From positions 1,473,001 through 1,537,000 of the forward strand of contig NZ_CP019936.1 of NCBI RefSeq assembly GCF_002009425.1: a stretch of DNA of 64,000 nt, written 5' to 3'. The position numbers and the translations under genes are program-made. Shown one piece after another: positions 48,221 to 56,744 of the stretch. The notes under the pieces were generated by a model, which did not search any database, was not told where the DNA came from, and saw only the letters and a program-made list of their open reading frames with translations. This DNA comes from Thiosocius teredinicola. GTDB lineage: Bacteria; Pseudomonadota; Gammaproteobacteria; Chromatiales; Chromatiaceae. How positions within the stretch are numbered: position 1 is the first letter of the stretch; each line of letters opens with the position of its first letter.

Positions 48221-48241
48221 ACGGCGCGGTGCGAGCGCCGT
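48221..48241 (+). terminator. Hairpin before apbE
   Basis: ACGGCGC-ggtgcga-GCGCCGT forms a 7-bp stem 30 bases after the preceding stop. Without a U-run it is only a possible end of the nifENX transcript. Confidence 0.4.
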
Positions 48242-48280
48242 CGCTCGGCAGCAAATTGAGAATTCATGAGGTAAACGACC

Positions 48281-49333
48281 ATGCCACTCAACCGTCGCGC
48301 CTTCTTGGGCGGAACCCTGACCGCCGGTGCCTTGTTGTTCTTGGGGCGCCAGGCTTCGGCTGCAGACATTCACCGCGCGCGCTGGTACCTGTTCGGCACC
48401 CTTGTCGACGTGGAGATCGTCGAAAACGATCGTGCCAAAGCCCAACGTGTTTTGGCGGATCTGGTAACGCTGTTGCGTGGTGCGCACACCCAGTGGCATG
48501 CGTGGAAGCCCGGCGAGTTGAACGACCTGAACCAGGCGTTGGCGCAGGGCGAATCCTTTGTCGTCGACGATCCACATCTGCTCAAGCTGATCCACGGCGT
48601 TCGTGAACTGCACGCAAGTAGTGGCGGCCTGTTTAACCCGGCGATTGGCCGCGTCGTGCGCCTGTGGGGTTTTCATGACGATGAACTGCCCAAAGGACAA
48701 CCGCCGGCGATCCGACAGATCGAGCAGTTGATGGCCGATGCGCCCAGTCCCGCGGCGCTGCGCGTCGAGGGCCGGCGCGTCAGTAGTGACAATCGGTCGG
48801 TGCAACTGGATCTCGGCGGCTATGCGAAAGGTTATGCACTTGGCTTGGCGACCGACTTCCTCAAGCAGCAAGGCATCGAGGGCGCCATCGTTAACGCCGG
48901 TGGCGATCTGAGCGCGATCGGTCGCCATCCCTCGCGTGCGTGGCGGATCGGTGTGCGCCACCCGCAGCGGCGGGGTAGTGCGGCCAGCATCGAAACGCAC
49001 GGGCACGAGGCGATTATGACGTCCGGCAACTATGAGCGTTATCGCTCGCACCAGGGCAAACGCTATCCACACATCATCGACCCGCGCACGGGTCTTCCTG
49101 CCGATCAGCTTGCCTCGGTCACGGTGGTACATCCGGATGCCGGGTTGGCGGATGCCGCTGCAACCGCGATCAGCGTGGCCGGCGAACATCACTGGCCAGA
49201 GGTCGCGGCGGCGTTCGGAGTCGATCAGGTCATGGTGATCGACAACGGCGGTCGCGTGCAGCTCACGCGGCCGATGGCGGAACGCCTATCCCTTTCCAAT
49301 GCGGATCAGCGACACGCGGCGATTATCGCCTGA
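48281..49333 (+). CDS. apbE: ApbE, FAD:protein FMN transferase
   Basis: A 350-residue exported protein. N-terminal twin-Arg-like signal (NRRAFLGGTLTAGALLFLG), then the ApbE core (YLFGTLVDVEIV; LDLGGYAKGYALG; IVNAGGDLSAIG; RYPHIIDPRTGLPA; DAAATAISVAG). It links FMN to a Thr/Ser of RnfG, RnfD and NqrBC. No other flavinylation substrate is seen here, so Rnf is the natural target. AGGTAAACG precedes the ATG. Confidence 0.94.
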   Translation: MPLNRRAFLGGTLTAGALLFLGRQASAADIHRARWYLFGTLVDVEIVENDRAKAQRVLADLVTLLRGAHTQWHAWKPGELNDLNQALAQGESFVVDDPHLLKLIHGVRELHASSGGLFNPAIGRVVRLWGFHDDELPKGQPPAIRQIEQLMADAPSPAALRVEGRRVSSDNRSVQLDLGGYAKGYALGLATDFLKQQGIEGAIVNAGGDLSAIGRHPSRAWRIGVRHPQRRGSAASIETHGHEAIMTSGNYERYRSHQGKRYPHIIDPRTGLPADQLASVTVVHPDAGLADAAATAISVAGEHHWPEVAAAFGVDQVMVIDNGGRVQLTRPMAERLSLSNADQRHAAIIA

Positions 49334-49413
49334 TGTGTCTTTGATTGGCCGTCCCCGTCTCTCGTGGCGAGCGGGGAAGGCACCGATGATCTCGTCCGGT
49401 GATTGCAGTCGGT

Positions 49414-49689
49414 TCAATTCACCCCGGCTTCATCGCCTTCGTCGGGCCCGGCGGTCAGTTCTTCGGGCCAGCAGGCGGTGGCCGGCCCCAGCCCGGATTC
49501 GGTTTCGAAACGCACCAGGTAGAGCACCTGTGAAGGTTGCTCTTCGAGGTGCCCGGTATTGACCAGCACACCGCGTGTGCCGGTTTCAGCGACAACGGCA
49601 CCTTCCTCCAAACCGGGTAGCGAGCCGTCGTTGACGATGGTGGTGGCCGCGAAAAGCATGTCTCCCGGTTGTAGATCGTTGAGCGTCAT
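49414..49689 (-). CDS. NifZ-like protein on the reverse strand
   Basis: A 91-residue protein (MTLNDLQPGDMLFAATTIVNDGSLPGLEEGAVVAE; then GTRGVLVNTGHLEEQ). The NDGSLPG ... GxRGVxVxxG pattern repeats that of NifZ (RNDGTFPG; RRGAVGFVRDVGTFLQDQ) at 55390, so I call it a short second NifZ. It is convergent with apbE and divergent from iscA; the NifA site at 49740 may act on both sides. Confidence 0.72.
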   Translation of the reverse strand: MTLNDLQPGDMLFAATTIVNDGSLPGLEEGAVVAETGTRGVLVNTGHLEEQPSQVLYLVRFETESGLGPATACWPEELTAGPDEGDEAGVN

Positions 49690-49739
49690 GTTGTCTCCAA
49701 AAGCATTGTGATGTTTCCCACGCGCAGTGAGTTTAGGGA

Positions 49740-49755
49740 TGTAGAAAAGCCTACA
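49740..49755. promoter_or_regulatory. NifA upstream activator sequence of iscA-nifUS
   Basis: TGT-agaaaagcct-ACA is an exact match, about 64 bases before the -24 element of iscA and 51 bases from the reverse NifZ-like start. Confidence 0.67.
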
Positions 49756-49818
49756 CAGCTTGCCTCGACTCACCGTCTCTTTTCCAAAAATCAGCGTGTT
49801 AGCGCGATGTTTACCGTG

Positions 49819-49834
49819 TGGCACATCGCTTGCA
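49819..49834 (+). promoter_or_regulatory. RpoN (-24/-12) promoter of iscA-nifU-nifS
   Basis: TGGCACATCGCTTGCA matches both consensus elements perfectly with the right spacing. Start site near 49845. Confidence 0.87.
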
Positions 49835-49885
49835 GTGCTGATGCCAGGAAATGTGCAAGACACTTGCCAGCAGGAGATGAACACC

Positions 49886-50209
49886 ATGTTGACTTTGACC
49901 GAAAGCGCGCAGACCGCGATCAGCCGATTCATCAAAGGGGCGGAAACGCCAGTGTTGGGGCTTCGCATTGCCGTGACCGGCGGCGGTTGCTCAGGTATGC
50001 AGTACGCGATGGACCTCGTTGAAGAACGCAATCCCGAAGATGTCGAAGTGGAATGCGGCGAGGTCAAAGTCTTTATCGAGTCGCTCAGCGCGCCTCTTCT
50101 TCGCGATGTCACCGTTGATTTCGTCGACGGCATCAATGGCAGCGGATTCAAGTTCGAGAACCCGAACGCCACCAACAGCTGCGGTTGCGGCAATTCATTC
50201 TCAGCCTGA
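49886..50209 (+). CDS. iscA: Nif-specific IscA-type Fe-S carrier
   Basis: A 107-residue A-type carrier with the three Cys (GGGCSGMQY; SCGCGNSF). It carries Fe-S clusters for nitrogenase assembly. I use ATG 49886, nine bases after CAGGAG; an ATG at 49877 touches that site and is less likely. nifU follows after 22 bases. Confidence 0.94.
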   Translation: MLTLTESAQTAISRFIKGAETPVLGLRIAVTGGGCSGMQYAMDLVEERNPEDVEVECGEVKVFIESLSAPLLRDVTVDFVDGINGSGFKFENPNATNSCGCGNSFSA

Positions 50210-50231
50210 TTTACTGATTTAGGGGGCCGAT

Positions 50232-51110
50232 ATGTGGGATTACTCGGAAAAGGTTAAAGAGCACTTCTTCACGCCGCGCAATGCCGGGGCCGTAGAAGAT
50301 GCCAACGGTATCGGCGACGTCGGTTCGCTGAGCTGCGGCGATGCACTGCGCTTGACGCTGCGCGTCGATCCGGAGACGGAGATCATCCAGGAAGCGGGCT
50401 TTCAGACGTTCGGTTGCGGATCGGCCATCGCGTCGTCTTCGGCACTGACCGAGATCATCAAGGGTATGACCCTGGATGACGCGCTCAAGGTCTCCAACCA
50501 GGATATCGCCGACTACCTCGATGGTCTGCCGCCGGAGAAGATGCACTGCTCGGTCATGGGCCGTGAAGCCCTGCAGGCCGCTGTCGCCAACTACCGCGGC
50601 GAAGAGTGGGTCGACGATCACGAAGAAGGAGCGTTGATCTGCAAGTGCTTCGCCATCGATGCGGTCATGATCGAAGACACGATTCGCGCCAACGATCTGC
50701 GCACGGTTGAAGACGTCACCAACTACACCAAGGCCGGTGGCGGTTGTGCGGCATGTCACGAAGGCATTGAAGAGATCCTGGTCAAGGTGCTGAGCGAGAA
50801 GGGCGAGGCCTTTGATCCGACCGCGGTGTCGATCGAAGAGAAACCGAAGAAGCTCAACACCCTGCAGCGCATCAAGAAGATCGAAGAGATCATCGAGACG
50901 ATTCGCCCGAACCTGCAGCGCGACAACGGTGACATCGAACTGGTCGACGTCGACGGCAAGCTCATCTACGTCAACATGAAAGGCGCATGCTCGGGTTGCC
51001 AGATGGCTGCAACCACGCTGGGCGGCGTACAGCAGGCGCTGGTCGAAGGCTTGGGCGAGTTCGTTCAAGTGCTGCCGGCAGACCAGAGACAGGCTGTAGC
51101 GGAGGGTTGA
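50232..51110 (+). CDS. nifU: NifU, Fe-S cluster scaffold
   Basis: A 292-residue three-domain scaffold: IscU-like N-terminus ([39 protein letters not shown]), central permanent 2Fe-2S domain ([20 protein letters not shown]) and C-terminal Nfu domain ([15 protein letters not shown]). It builds clusters from NifS sulfur for NifH and NifB. Confidence 0.98.
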   Translation: MWDYSEKVKEHFFTPRNAGAVEDANGIGDVGSLSCGDALRLTLRVDPETEIIQEAGFQTFGCGSAIASSSALTEIIKGMTLDDALKVSNQDIADYLDGLPPEKMHCSVMGREALQAAVANYRGEEWVDDHEEGALICKCFAIDAVMIEDTIRANDLRTVEDVTNYTKAGGGCAACHEGIEEILVKVLSEKGEAFDPTAVSIEEKPKKLNTLQRIKKIEEIIETIRPNLQRDNGDIELVDVDGKLIYVNMKGACSGCQMAATTLGGVQQALVEGLGEFVQVLPADQRQAVAEG

Positions 51111-51113
51111 TCC

Positions 51114-52325
51114 ATGATTGAAGGTATCTATCTCGACAACAACGCCACGACCATGGTCGCCCCCGAGGTCGTGGAGGAAATGCTGCCGTACTTCACCGAG
51201 CAGTTCGGTAACCCTTCGTCGCTGCACCAGTTCGGCGACAAGGTCGGCAGGGCCCTGAAAACCGCGCGCAAGCAGATTCAGACGCTGCTGGGTGCCGAGC
51301 ACGATTCGGAGATCATCTTCACCTCGTGTGGCACCGAGTCGGACTCAACCGCGATCCTGTCGGCGTTGCGCGCCCAGCCGGATCGCAAAGAGATCATCAC
51401 CACGGTGGTCGAGCACCCGGCGGTGCTGACACTGTGCGAGAACCTTGAGAAAGACGGCTACAAGGTGCATTACCTGAAGGTCGACAAGCGTGGTCGCCTC
51501 GACATGCAGGAATACAAAAGCCTGCTGTCGGACAAGGTCGCGGTCGTTTCGGTTATGTGGGCCAACAACGAGACGGGTACCCTGTTCCCGGTCGAGGAGA
51601 TGGCCGTGTGGGCACATGAGGCCGGTGTGATGTTCCATACCGATGCCGTGCAGGCCGTCGGCAAGGTGCCGCTCAACCTGAAAGAGTCGAGCATCGACAT
51701 GCTGTCGCTATCGGGTCACAAGCTGCACGCACCGAAAGGCGTCGGTGTGCTGTACCTGCGTCGCGGCGTACGTTTCCGTCCTTTGCTACGTGGCGGTCAC
51801 CAGGAGCGCGGCCGGCGCGCCGGTACCGAGAACGTGACCTCGATCATCGGCCTCGGTAAGGCCGCCGAGATGGCGATGGAGTCGATGGAGTACGAGCACA
51901 CCTTTGTGCAGGCGATGCGTGATCGCCTCGAGCAAGGCATTCTCGAAAGCGTTCCGCATGCCTTCGTCACCGGTGATCCGCGCAACCGTCTGCCGAACAC
52001 CTGCAACATCGCGTTCGAGTACATCGAAGGCGAGGCCATCCTGTTGCTGTTGAACAAGATGGGCATTGCCGCATCGAGCGGTTCGGCCTGTACCTCGGGT
52101 TCACTCGAACCGTCACACGTCATGCGTGCGATGGACATTCCCTACACCGCAGCACATGGCAGCATCCGTTTCTCGTTGTCGCGTTACAACAAGATGGAAG
52201 ACGTCGAAAAGGTGATAGAGGCGGTTCCACCGATCGTTGCCCAGCTGCGCAAGCTTTCGCCGTACTGGGGCGAAGACGGTCCGGTGGAAGAGCCCGAAAA
52301 GGCATTCGCACCGACCTACGCCTGA
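51114..52325 (+). CDS. nifS: NifS, cysteine desulfurase
   Basis: A 403-residue PLP enzyme: YLDNNATTMVAPEVVEEML start, PLP Lys in SLSGHKLHAPKGVG, active-site Cys in ASSGSACTSGSLEPSH. It supplies sulfur to NifU. It starts three bases after nifU. Confidence 0.98.
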   Translation: MIEGIYLDNNATTMVAPEVVEEMLPYFTEQFGNPSSLHQFGDKVGRALKTARKQIQTLLGAEHDSEIIFTSCGTESDSTAILSALRAQPDRKEIITTVVEHPAVLTLCENLEKDGYKVHYLKVDKRGRLDMQEYKSLLSDKVAVVSVMWANNETGTLFPVEEMAVWAHEAGVMFHTDAVQAVGKVPLNLKESSIDMLSLSGHKLHAPKGVGVLYLRRGVRFRPLLRGGHQERGRRAGTENVTSIIGLGKAAEMAMESMEYEHTFVQAMRDRLEQGILESVPHAFVTGDPRNRLPNTCNIAFEYIEGEAILLLLNKMGIAASSGSACTSGSLEPSHVMRAMDIPYTAAHGSIRFSLSRYNKMEDVEKVIEAVPPIVAQLRKLSPYWGEDGPVEEPEKAFAPTYA

Positions 52326-52352
52326 TCTGCGAACGCCTGGCTGTGCAAGCCG

Positions 52353-52382
52353 CAAAAGCCGCCGTTTCCATGGCGGCTTTTG
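52353..52382 (+). terminator. Rho-independent terminator after nifS
   Basis: CAAAAGCCGCC-gtttccat-GGCGGCTTTTG is a perfect 11-bp stem whose right arm contains the U-run. It ends the iscA-nifU-nifS transcript before a separate nifV promoter. Confidence 0.85.
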
Positions 52383-52420
52383 TCGTTCTGCGAGGATGAT
52401 TCGATCGCCGCGGATACGAT

Positions 52421-52436
52421 TGTCGAACCTCCTACA
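52421..52436. promoter_or_regulatory. NifA upstream activator sequence of nifV
   Basis: TGT-cgaacctcct-ACA is an exact match, about 87 bases before the nifV -24 element. Confidence 0.67.
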
Positions 52437-52522
52437 AAGCCGCCCTCGTTGTCTGTCGCAGTTGCTGCATGATTTGCGACATTCAATCCGACAAGTGATT
52501 GAAATAAAAACGAATTGCGACT

Positions 52523-52538
52523 TGGCATGCAGGTTGCT
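52523..52538 (+). promoter_or_regulatory. RpoN (-24/-12) promoter of the nifV operon
   Basis: TGGCATGCAGGTTGCT: -24 TGGCAT, -12 TTGCT, correct spacing. An AT-rich stretch (52498-52515) lies upstream. Confidence 0.85.
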
Positions 52539-52579
52539 CAATACCATCCATGAACAAGCGGACGGTGTGAGGGAAAGCT

Positions 52580-53722
52580 ATGCGGCCCCCGGTGATCAAC
52601 GATACAACGCTTCGTGACGGTGAACAGTCTGCTGGCGTGGTCTTCACCTGTGAAGAGAAGATCGCCATCGCTGAAGCGCTTGCCGATGTCGGCGTAACGG
52701 AACTGGAAGTCGGCATCCCCGCAATGGGCGAGATGGAGCGCGACGCAATTCGAGCAGTCGCCGCAAGGGACCTATCGGCTGACCTGATGGTGTGGTGCCG
52801 CATGCACCCGACCGACATCGCTGCCTGTCGTGACCTCGGCGTGCAGTGGGTCGATCTTTCGATTCCCGCATCCGACCAACAGATCACGCGCAAACTCGGT
52901 CGCGATCGCGATTGGGTACTCGACACCATCCGCAACCGTGTTCCCGAGGCGCTCGAGCTCGGTCTCAACGTCTGCGTTGGCATGGAGGACGCGTCGCGCG
53001 CCGATGTGCACTTCATGATGCAGATCGCCGATGCAGCACAAGAAGCGGGCGCATCGCGCATCCGCTTCGCCGATACCCTGGGAGTGCTCGACCCGTTCTC
53101 GGTGCGTGATCGCATCGCGGCGTTGCGCGCGATCACCGATCTGCAGATCGAGATGCATGCGCACGACGATCTCGGCCTGGCGACGGCCAATACGCTGGCC
53201 GCCGTGCTCGGTGGCGCCACCCATGTGAACACGACGGTGCACGGCCTCGGCGAACGTGCCGGCAATGCCGCGCTCGAAGAAGTCGTTATGGGATTGCGTC
53301 ATCTTCACCAACTCGACTGCGGCGTGGCGATGAACCGCTACGATCGCGTTTCCGAACTGGTATCGAATGCCTCGGGGCGTGTTGTCGACTGGCAGAAGAG
53401 CCTGGTCGGGCCTGGTGTGTTCACGCACGAGTCGGGCATTCACGTCGACGGCCTGCTGAAAGATCGCATGAACTACCAGGGCGTCGATCCGGCGGAACTC
53501 GGTCGTGAGCACAGCCTGGTACTCGGCAAACACTCGGGTCGAAGTGCGATCAGCAAGGCCTACGCGGCCATGCAGATCGACGTCGATCAATACCAGTCGG
53601 AACATATTCTGCAGCGTGTGCGTGCCTACGTGAACGACAACAAGCGCGCGCCGGGCGAACAGGAACTCAGAGGCTTTCTCAACGAACTGCTGCAACCCCA
53701 GGAGGTCGCGTCATGGTCGTAG
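52580..53722 (+). CDS. nifV: Homocitrate synthase NifV
   Basis: A 380-residue enzyme that condenses acetyl-CoA and 2-oxoglutarate to homocitrate, the organic part of FeMo-cofactor. Family motifs: [17 protein letters not shown] at the N-terminus, [12 protein letters not shown] metal/substrate site, [24 protein letters not shown] precedes the ATG. It overlaps cysE by ten bases. Confidence 0.97.
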   Translation: MRPPVINDTTLRDGEQSAGVVFTCEEKIAIAEALADVGVTELEVGIPAMGEMERDAIRAVAARDLSADLMVWCRMHPTDIAACRDLGVQWVDLSIPASDQQITRKLGRDRDWVLDTIRNRVPEALELGLNVCVGMEDASRADVHFMMQIADAAQEAGASRIRFADTLGVLDPFSVRDRIAALRAITDLQIEMHAHDDLGLATANTLAAVLGGATHVNTTVHGLGERAGNAALEEVVMGLRHLHQLDCGVAMNRYDRVSELVSNASGRVVDWQKSLVGPGVFTHESGIHVDGLLKDRMNYQGVDPAELGREHSLVLGKHSGRSAISKAYAAMQIDVDQYQSEHILQRVRAYVNDNKRAPGEQELRGFLNELLQPQEVASWS

Positions 53723-54504
53723 CTGCGTCGGGCGAAATGGCACCCAAAGGCAAGCAAAACAAGCTCTCTGTCTGGCAGTCATGGAAATCAGACATCAAGT
53801 GCGTCTTCGACCGTGACCCGGCCGCGCGTTCGAGTTGGGAGGTCGTCACGACCTATCCCGGTGTGCATGCCGTGCTGTGCTATCGCGTGGCCAACCGGCT
53901 GTGGCGTCGCAACTGGCGCTATCTCGGCCGCCTGGTGTCTTACATCGCACGCGTATGGACGACCGTCGATATCCATCCCGGCGCGACCATAGGGCAACGT
54001 TTCTTCATCGACCACGGCGCCGGTGTCGTGATCGGTGAAACCGCCGAGATCGGCGACGACGTGACCCTGTATCACGGCGTGACCCTGGGCGGTACCTCGT
54101 GGAAGAAGGGTAAGCGCCATCCGACGATCGGCAGCGGTTGCGTGATTGGCGCGGGCGCCAAGATCCTCGGTCCGCTGACTTTGGGTGAGAAGGTCAAAGT
54201 CGGCGCGAACTCGGTTGTCATACGCGACGTGGCTGAAGGGCAGACTGCCGTCGGCATACCGGCCAAGGTGGTGCAGGGCGGTGACTCCGTGGTCGGCCTG
54301 AATCCCAACGGCATCGATCTGAACCACCACCTGATCCCAGACCCGGTGGCTACCGCGATTGGCTGCTTGCTCGATCGCATACAGGTGCTCGAAGAGCGGG
54401 TCGCCGTGGCGTCCGGTACCGAGCAGGAGTGCGCTACCTGCGATGCGCATGACGTGTGCGAGACGGATGCCAAGCCATACCAACCGGCCGCACAACGCGC
54501 CTGA
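53713..54504 (+). CDS. cysE: Nif-linked serine O-acetyltransferase
   Basis: A 263-residue left-handed beta-helix acetyltransferase ([38 protein letters not shown]). It makes O-acetylserine to raise cysteine supply for NifS; this position corresponds to cysE1 (nifP) of Azotobacter. The last 35 residues hold a Cys-His-rich tail ([11 protein letters not shown]), which is unusual for a housekeeping CysE. Confidence 0.93.
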   Translation: MVVAASGEMAPKGKQNKLSVWQSWKSDIKCVFDRDPAARSSWEVVTTYPGVHAVLCYRVANRLWRRNWRYLGRLVSYIARVWTTVDIHPGATIGQRFFIDHGAGVVIGETAEIGDDVTLYHGVTLGGTSWKKGKRHPTIGSGCVIGAGAKILGPLTLGEKVKVGANSVVIRDVAEGQTAVGIPAKVVQGGDSVVGLNPNGIDLNHHLIPDPVATAIGCLLDRIQVLEERVAVASGTEQECATCDAHDVCETDAKPYQPAAQRA

Positions 54505-54514
54505 GAGACGAGCA

Positions 54515-55036
54515 ATGGACCTACTGGATTTTACCGCCGAAGACCTGTATTTCGACGAGGCTGCCAACCCCGAGGTCGAGCAATTGTTGAACACCGCAGC
54601 CGAGGCCTACGGCACGCCGGCGGCAGAACAGGCCTTGCTGCGCGCGTTTTCGAAGGCTCCCGAAGGCCTGACGGTGCTGGTGGCCCTGTACCGCTACTAC
54701 TACTACCAACTGCGCTACGAAGATGCGCTGAGCGTGGCAGACCGGGCGATGAACGTGGTGGCAAACCGTCTCGGCATCGAGCCCGACTGGCGCACGATCG
54801 ATGAAAACGATCTTGCGAACGCCGTGCAACAGTCGATGACGCAGTTCCGTTTCTACCTGTACGCCCTGAAAGGGTCGGCCTACCTGAAGTTGCGCATGGG
54901 CGATCCGCAGGGCGCTCTCGAACGCCTGCAGGCAATTGCCCGTCTCGACGAGGCCGACCGGATCGGCGTGAAAGCCCTGATCGATCTTGCCAATGACGCA
55001 TTGGCCGAACAAGCCGGCACCACTGCGGTCGGCTGA
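54515..55036 (+). CDS. TPR-like helical nif protein B (paralogue of 46816)
   Basis: A 173-residue helical protein (LVALYRYYYYQLRYEDALSV; FRFYLYALKGSAYLKLRMGD; RIGVKALIDLA). It aligns with the protein at 46816-47316 over most of the length, including an internal DWR motif. Function unknown. It sits between cysE and nifW with ATG preceded by GAGACGAG. Confidence 0.78.
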   Translation: MDLLDFTAEDLYFDEAANPEVEQLLNTAAEAYGTPAAEQALLRAFSKAPEGLTVLVALYRYYYYQLRYEDALSVADRAMNVVANRLGIEPDWRTIDENDLANAVQQSMTQFRFYLYALKGSAYLKLRMGDPQGALERLQAIARLDEADRIGVKALIDLANDALAEQAGTTAVG

Positions 55037-55064
55037 AACTCATTACGTTGATGTGGAGAACGTT

Positions 55065-55406
55065 ATGTCCGAAAGCGAATTGGACCTGGATCTCGATGAA
55101 CTGAGCAGCGCCGAAGATTTTCTCGACTACTTCGAGATTCCGTACGAAGCCAAAGTGGTACACGTCAACCGCCTGCATATCCTGCAGCGCTACCATGACT
55201 ACCTCGCTGCCATCGATCTGCCCGAAGACGAAGATGCGCAGCGCGCCGTCTACCGTGAGCAACTGGTACGTGCCTACGAAGACTTTGTTGTCTCCGATGC
55301 GCAGACCGAGAAAGTGTTCCGCGTGTTTCATCTAAACGAACCGCAGCAGGCCTTCGTGCCGCTCGGTGACTTGACCACGCAGGTGAAAGGTGCGCCCTCA
55401 GTTTGA
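55065..55406 (+). CDS. nifW: NifW, nitrogenase-stabilising/protective protein
   Basis: A 113-residue protein (SAEDFLDYFEIPYEAKVVHV; NRLHILQRYHDYL; FRVFHLNEPQQAFVPL). NifW binds MoFe protein and is linked to oxygen protection or P-cluster maturation. ATG 55065 follows GTGGAGAA. Overlaps nifZ by 17 bases. Confidence 0.95.
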   Translation: MSESELDLDLDELSSAEDFLDYFEIPYEAKVVHVNRLHILQRYHDYLAAIDLPEDEDAQRAVYREQLVRAYEDFVVSDAQTEKVFRVFHLNEPQQAFVPLGDLTTQVKGAPSV

Positions 55407-55866
55407 GTACGGTGACGAGGTCCGCGTCATGCGCACCGTGCGCAATGACGGGACCTTCCCCGGTACGCCGACCGGTGGTGTGTTGATCCGGCGGGGGGCT
55501 GTCGGTTTCGTGCGCGACGTCGGCACGTTTCTGCAGGACCAGCTGATCTATTCCATCCATTTCCTGGACGAAAACATCCTTGTCGGCTGCCGCGAACAGG
55601 AGTTGCAGGGGGCAGACGAGCCCTGGGTGCCGAGCCTGTTCGAGTTCCGCGACAAGGTTACCCCGCGGATACAACTCGCCGTGAACGGCGAAGTGATCGC
55701 CAAACCCGGTGACGAGGGAGAGGTGTTGAAGGCGTTCCGCGAAGCGGAAGACAACGTGACCTACCACGTGCGTTTTCCCGGGCGCACGCTTCAGGTACCC
55801 GAAAAGATTCTCGAAGGCCTGGATCAGGTTTCTGAAGGCCTCGATCAGGAGACTGATGAATGCTGA
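55390..55866 (+). CDS. nifZ: NifZ, MoFe protein maturation factor
   Basis: A 158-residue protein (QFEYGDEVRVMRTVRNDGTF; RGAVGFVRDVGTFLQDQLIY). NifZ helps form the second P-cluster of NifDK. GTG start inside nifW, preceded by CAGGTGAAA. After about residue 85 a second beta domain (RIQLAVNGEVIAKPGDEGEV) is present. The stop overlaps nifM by seven bases. Confidence 0.95.
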   Translation: MRPQFEYGDEVRVMRTVRNDGTFPGTPTGGVLIRRGAVGFVRDVGTFLQDQLIYSIHFLDENILVGCREQELQGADEPWVPSLFEFRDKVTPRIQLAVNGEVIAKPGDEGEVLKAFREAEDNVTYHVRFPGRTLQVPEKILEGLDQVSEGLDQETDEC

Positions 55867-56744
55867 GTGCAGTACGACAAGATAGCAGCGACAACGCCAG
55901 TCATACCTACCACATGTTGCGCGCCGCGCTGCAGACTTTCCAGCGCAACCTGTCCGACCTGAAACCCTCGGAAATGGCCAAGGTTCGAGCAGTGGCCAAC
56001 AAATCGTTCGAGATCGAATCGCTGGTGCTCGCATCCGACGAAGCGACCGATGTCATCGTGCCCGAAGGCGACGTCGAACGGGCGGTCGAAGAAGTCGCGG
56101 CACGCTACGCCGATGCAGAAGAGTTGAGCGACGATCTGCATCGCAACGGATTGGATGAAACCACTCTGCGCGAATCGCTGCGCCGCGAGCTGATGTTCGA
56201 CAGCGTGATGCAGCGCGTCGGTGCGCGCCACGCCAGGGTCAATGATATCGACGTGCGTCTTTTCTACGAGATGCACCGCGAGCGTTTCCGCCAGCCGGAG
56301 AAGCGCACGGCCAGGCATATCCTGGTCACGATCAATTCGGACTACATCGAGAACACACCCGAAGCGGCGAGGTCACGCATGGCGGAACTCGCGGCCAAGT
56401 TGAAGAAACGCCCCAATCGGTTCGTCAGTCTCGCGCGTCGGCATTCGGAATGTCCGACCGCGCTCGAAGGCGGCAAGCTCGGTGTGATGGCGAGAGGACA
56501 ACTGTACCCCGAACTCGATGCCGCCTTGTTCAGCCTGCCCGAGGGCGGGGTCAGCGACGTGGTAGAGACCGAGGTCGGTCTGCACATCATCATGTGCGAA
56601 AAGATCCAGCCTCAGCGGGACATTCCTTTATCGAAAGCATGGGACGGCATTGTCGATGTCTTGGCCAACCGCAAGCGTCGCAACTGCCAGAAGGCATGGC
56701 TGGGCGAGCTTCGTCGGGCCGCAGACTCTCGAGAGGTATCATGA
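55860..56744 (+). CDS. nifM: NifM, peptidyl-prolyl isomerase for NifH maturation
   Basis: A 294-residue parvulin-type (PpiC) protein. The isomerase domain spans about residues 140-260 (KRTARHILVTIN; FVSLARRHSECPTALEGGKLG; EVGLHIIMCEKIQPQ). NifM is required for active NifH in related bacteria. Its stop overlaps the clpX ATG (ATGA). Confidence 0.95.
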   Translation: MLSAVRQDSSDNASHTYHMLRAALQTFQRNLSDLKPSEMAKVRAVANKSFEIESLVLASDEATDVIVPEGDVERAVEEVAARYADAEELSDDLHRNGLDETTLRESLRRELMFDSVMQRVGARHARVNDIDVRLFYEMHRERFRQPEKRTARHILVTINSDYIENTPEAARSRMAELAAKLKKRPNRFVSLARRHSECPTALEGGKLGVMARGQLYPELDAALFSLPEGGVSDVVETEVGLHIIMCEKIQPQRDIPLSKAWDGIVDVLANRKRRNCQKAWLGELRRAADSREVS

